Shown here piece after piece: positions 63,301 to 64,000 of a DNA stretch of 64,000 bases. The stretch's first letter is position 1, and each line of letters starts with the position of its first letter. The stretch is taken from assembly GCA_030142905.1 (NCBI GenBank), contig JASJOG010000107.1, forward strand, positions 992,001-1,056,000, written 5' to 3'. The notes beneath the pieces were generated by a model. The model made no database searches and was not told where the DNA came from. It worked only from the letters and a program-made list of their open reading frames with translations. The stretch comes from Heliopora coerulea. Taxonomy: Eukaryota > Cnidaria > Anthozoa > Scleralcyonacea > Helioporidae. Both the position numbers and the translations under genes were made by a program.

Positions 63301-64000
63301 AAGTTTATTGCATAGAAAGTAGTTTTGCAGTGATTTCAGTGGTTTTTCAGCGAAATTACGTTGAAAATTTTAGGTGTCAAAATTTGACCAAAATGTAAAG
63401 GGGTTAACCTTTGGTTTTTGACGATTTTTCGACCAATTTTCAACTTTCGAAATAAGAGCAGAATGTGAAAGTTTATTGCATAGAAAGTAGTTTTGCAGTG
63501 ATTTCAGTGGTTTTTGAGCGAAATTACGTTGAAAATTTTAGGTGTCAAAATTTGACCAAAATGTAAAGGGGTTAACCTTTGGTTTTTGACGATTTTTCGA
63601 CCAATTTTCAACTTTCGAAATAAGAGCAGAATGTGAAAGTTTATTGCATAGAAAGTAGTTTTGCAGTGATTTCAGTGGTTTTTGAGCGAAATTACGTTGA
63701 AAATTTTAGGTGTCAAAATTTGACCAAAATGTAAAGGGGTTAACCTTTGGTTTTTGACGATTTTTCCACCAATTTTCAACTTTCGAAATAAGAGCAGAAT
63801 GTGAAAGTTTATTGCATAGAAAGTAGTTTTGCAGTGATTTCAGTGGTTTTTTGAGCGAAATTACGTTGAAAATTTTAGGTGTCAAAATTTGACCAAAATG
63901 TAAAGGGGTTAACCTTTGGTTTTTGACGATTTTTCGACCAATTTTCAACTTTCGAAATAAGAGCAGAATGTGAAAGTTTATTGCATAGAAAGTAGTTTTG

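Larger units (their letters stand above)
3266..64000 (+). repeat. 168-bp satellite DNA array (about 360 tandem monomers), open on the right
   Basis: A reference monomer is 3341-3508 (TAAAGGGG to TAAAGGGG, 168 bp). The same blocks recur to the last base, all in one orientation, with no transposon, gene or unrelated spacer. Monomers with one extra T in the GGTTTTTGAGC run are 169 bp; copies at about 14390 and 22130 have one T fewer. Common polymorphisms are TTTTTC(C/G)ACC, GCA(G/C)TGATT, GATTT(C/G)AGTGG, GTTTTT(G/C/A)AGCG, TTTA(G/T)GTGTC, TTTATT(G/T)CATAG and GGTTT(T/C)TGAC. Most neighbours differ at only a few sites. Length and layout suit a centromeric or pericentromeric satellite; that role is inferred. 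Confidence 0.97.

Noticed and set aside
3281..63948. Dozens of minus-strand open frames of 70-136 codons with near-identical products (MKIGGKIVKNQRL...)
   Set aside because: The 168-bp unit is 56 codons, so a frame persists across monomers. A single stop (from CACTGAAAT) is removed when TTTCAG becomes TTTGAG, and 169-bp units shift frame to give the 80-codon version. Frames overlap one another, resemble no protein family and have no gene context. They are satellite by-products.
3266..64000. CRISPR array
   Set aside because: There are no unique spacers between short repeats; the whole 168-bp unit is repeated, and the flanking gene is eukaryotic with introns.
3266..64000. Complete CENP-B box in the monomer
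   Set aside because: TTCG-N4-A is present, but the required CGGG half is absent in every monomer examined.
3266..64000. Telomeric or rDNA spacer repeat
   Set aside because: No short telomere-type unit is present, and no rRNA gene sequence occurs anywhere in the window.
3266..64000. GGTTAACC as a strictly conserved protein-binding site
   Set aside because: Many monomers carry GGTTAATC (for example near 35650, 43550, 49604 and 61722), so the palindrome is not under obvious strict constraint.

Overview
This window is eukaryotic, and almost certainly from an invertebrate animal. Its only recognisable gene has short GT-AG introns and encodes the C-terminus of a VPS13-family protein. The sequence is AT-rich and everything else is non-coding. 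I cannot assign a species from the sequence alone.

Layout. (1) Positions 1-1136, plus strand: the last four exons of a VPS13A/C-type gene, whose 5' part lies off the left edge. The exons are 1-256, 490-656, 838-920 and 1050-1136. The splice phases join without a break to give the last 196 residues: the end of the ATG2_C-like region and the PH-like domain. (2) Positions 1137-2666: 3' flank and intergenic DNA without a recognisable gene. It contains a 110-bp piggyBac-like MITE (1975-2084) flanked by TTAA on both sides, and a small perfect hairpin (2191-2207). (3) About 2667-3265: four degenerate copies of the satellite monomer, two in exact 168-bp register, one shortened and one slightly long. 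(4) About 3266-64000: an uninterrupted, single-orientation tandem array of a 168-bp satellite (about 360 copies; 169-bp and rarer 167-bp variants), running off the right edge.

The array is not uniform. Linked variants recur at multiples of the monomer and define a series of different higher-order repeats (HORs): irregular 10/11-mers (about 3.3-16 kb), a 16-mer of 2692 bp (about 16.0-21.4 kb), a 10-mer offset of 1682 bp (about 21.0-23.7 kb), an 11-mer of 1852 bp (about 29.5-33.1 kb), a 12-mer of 2016/2017 bp in about four copies (about 34.4-42 kb), a 6-mer of 1009 bp (about 46.9-49.9 kb) nested in a 3870-bp 23-mer duplication (about 47.8-55.4 kb), and a second 16-mer of 2692-2695 bp (about 55.9-63.3 kb).

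A monomer near nucleosome length, higher-order repeats, several short dyads per monomer, no transposon insertions and decaying monomers at the edge are what is expected of a centromeric or pericentromeric satellite. That role is an inference. The many minus-strand reading frames of 70-136 codons in the array are by-products of the 168-bp (56-codon) period and are not annotated as genes.
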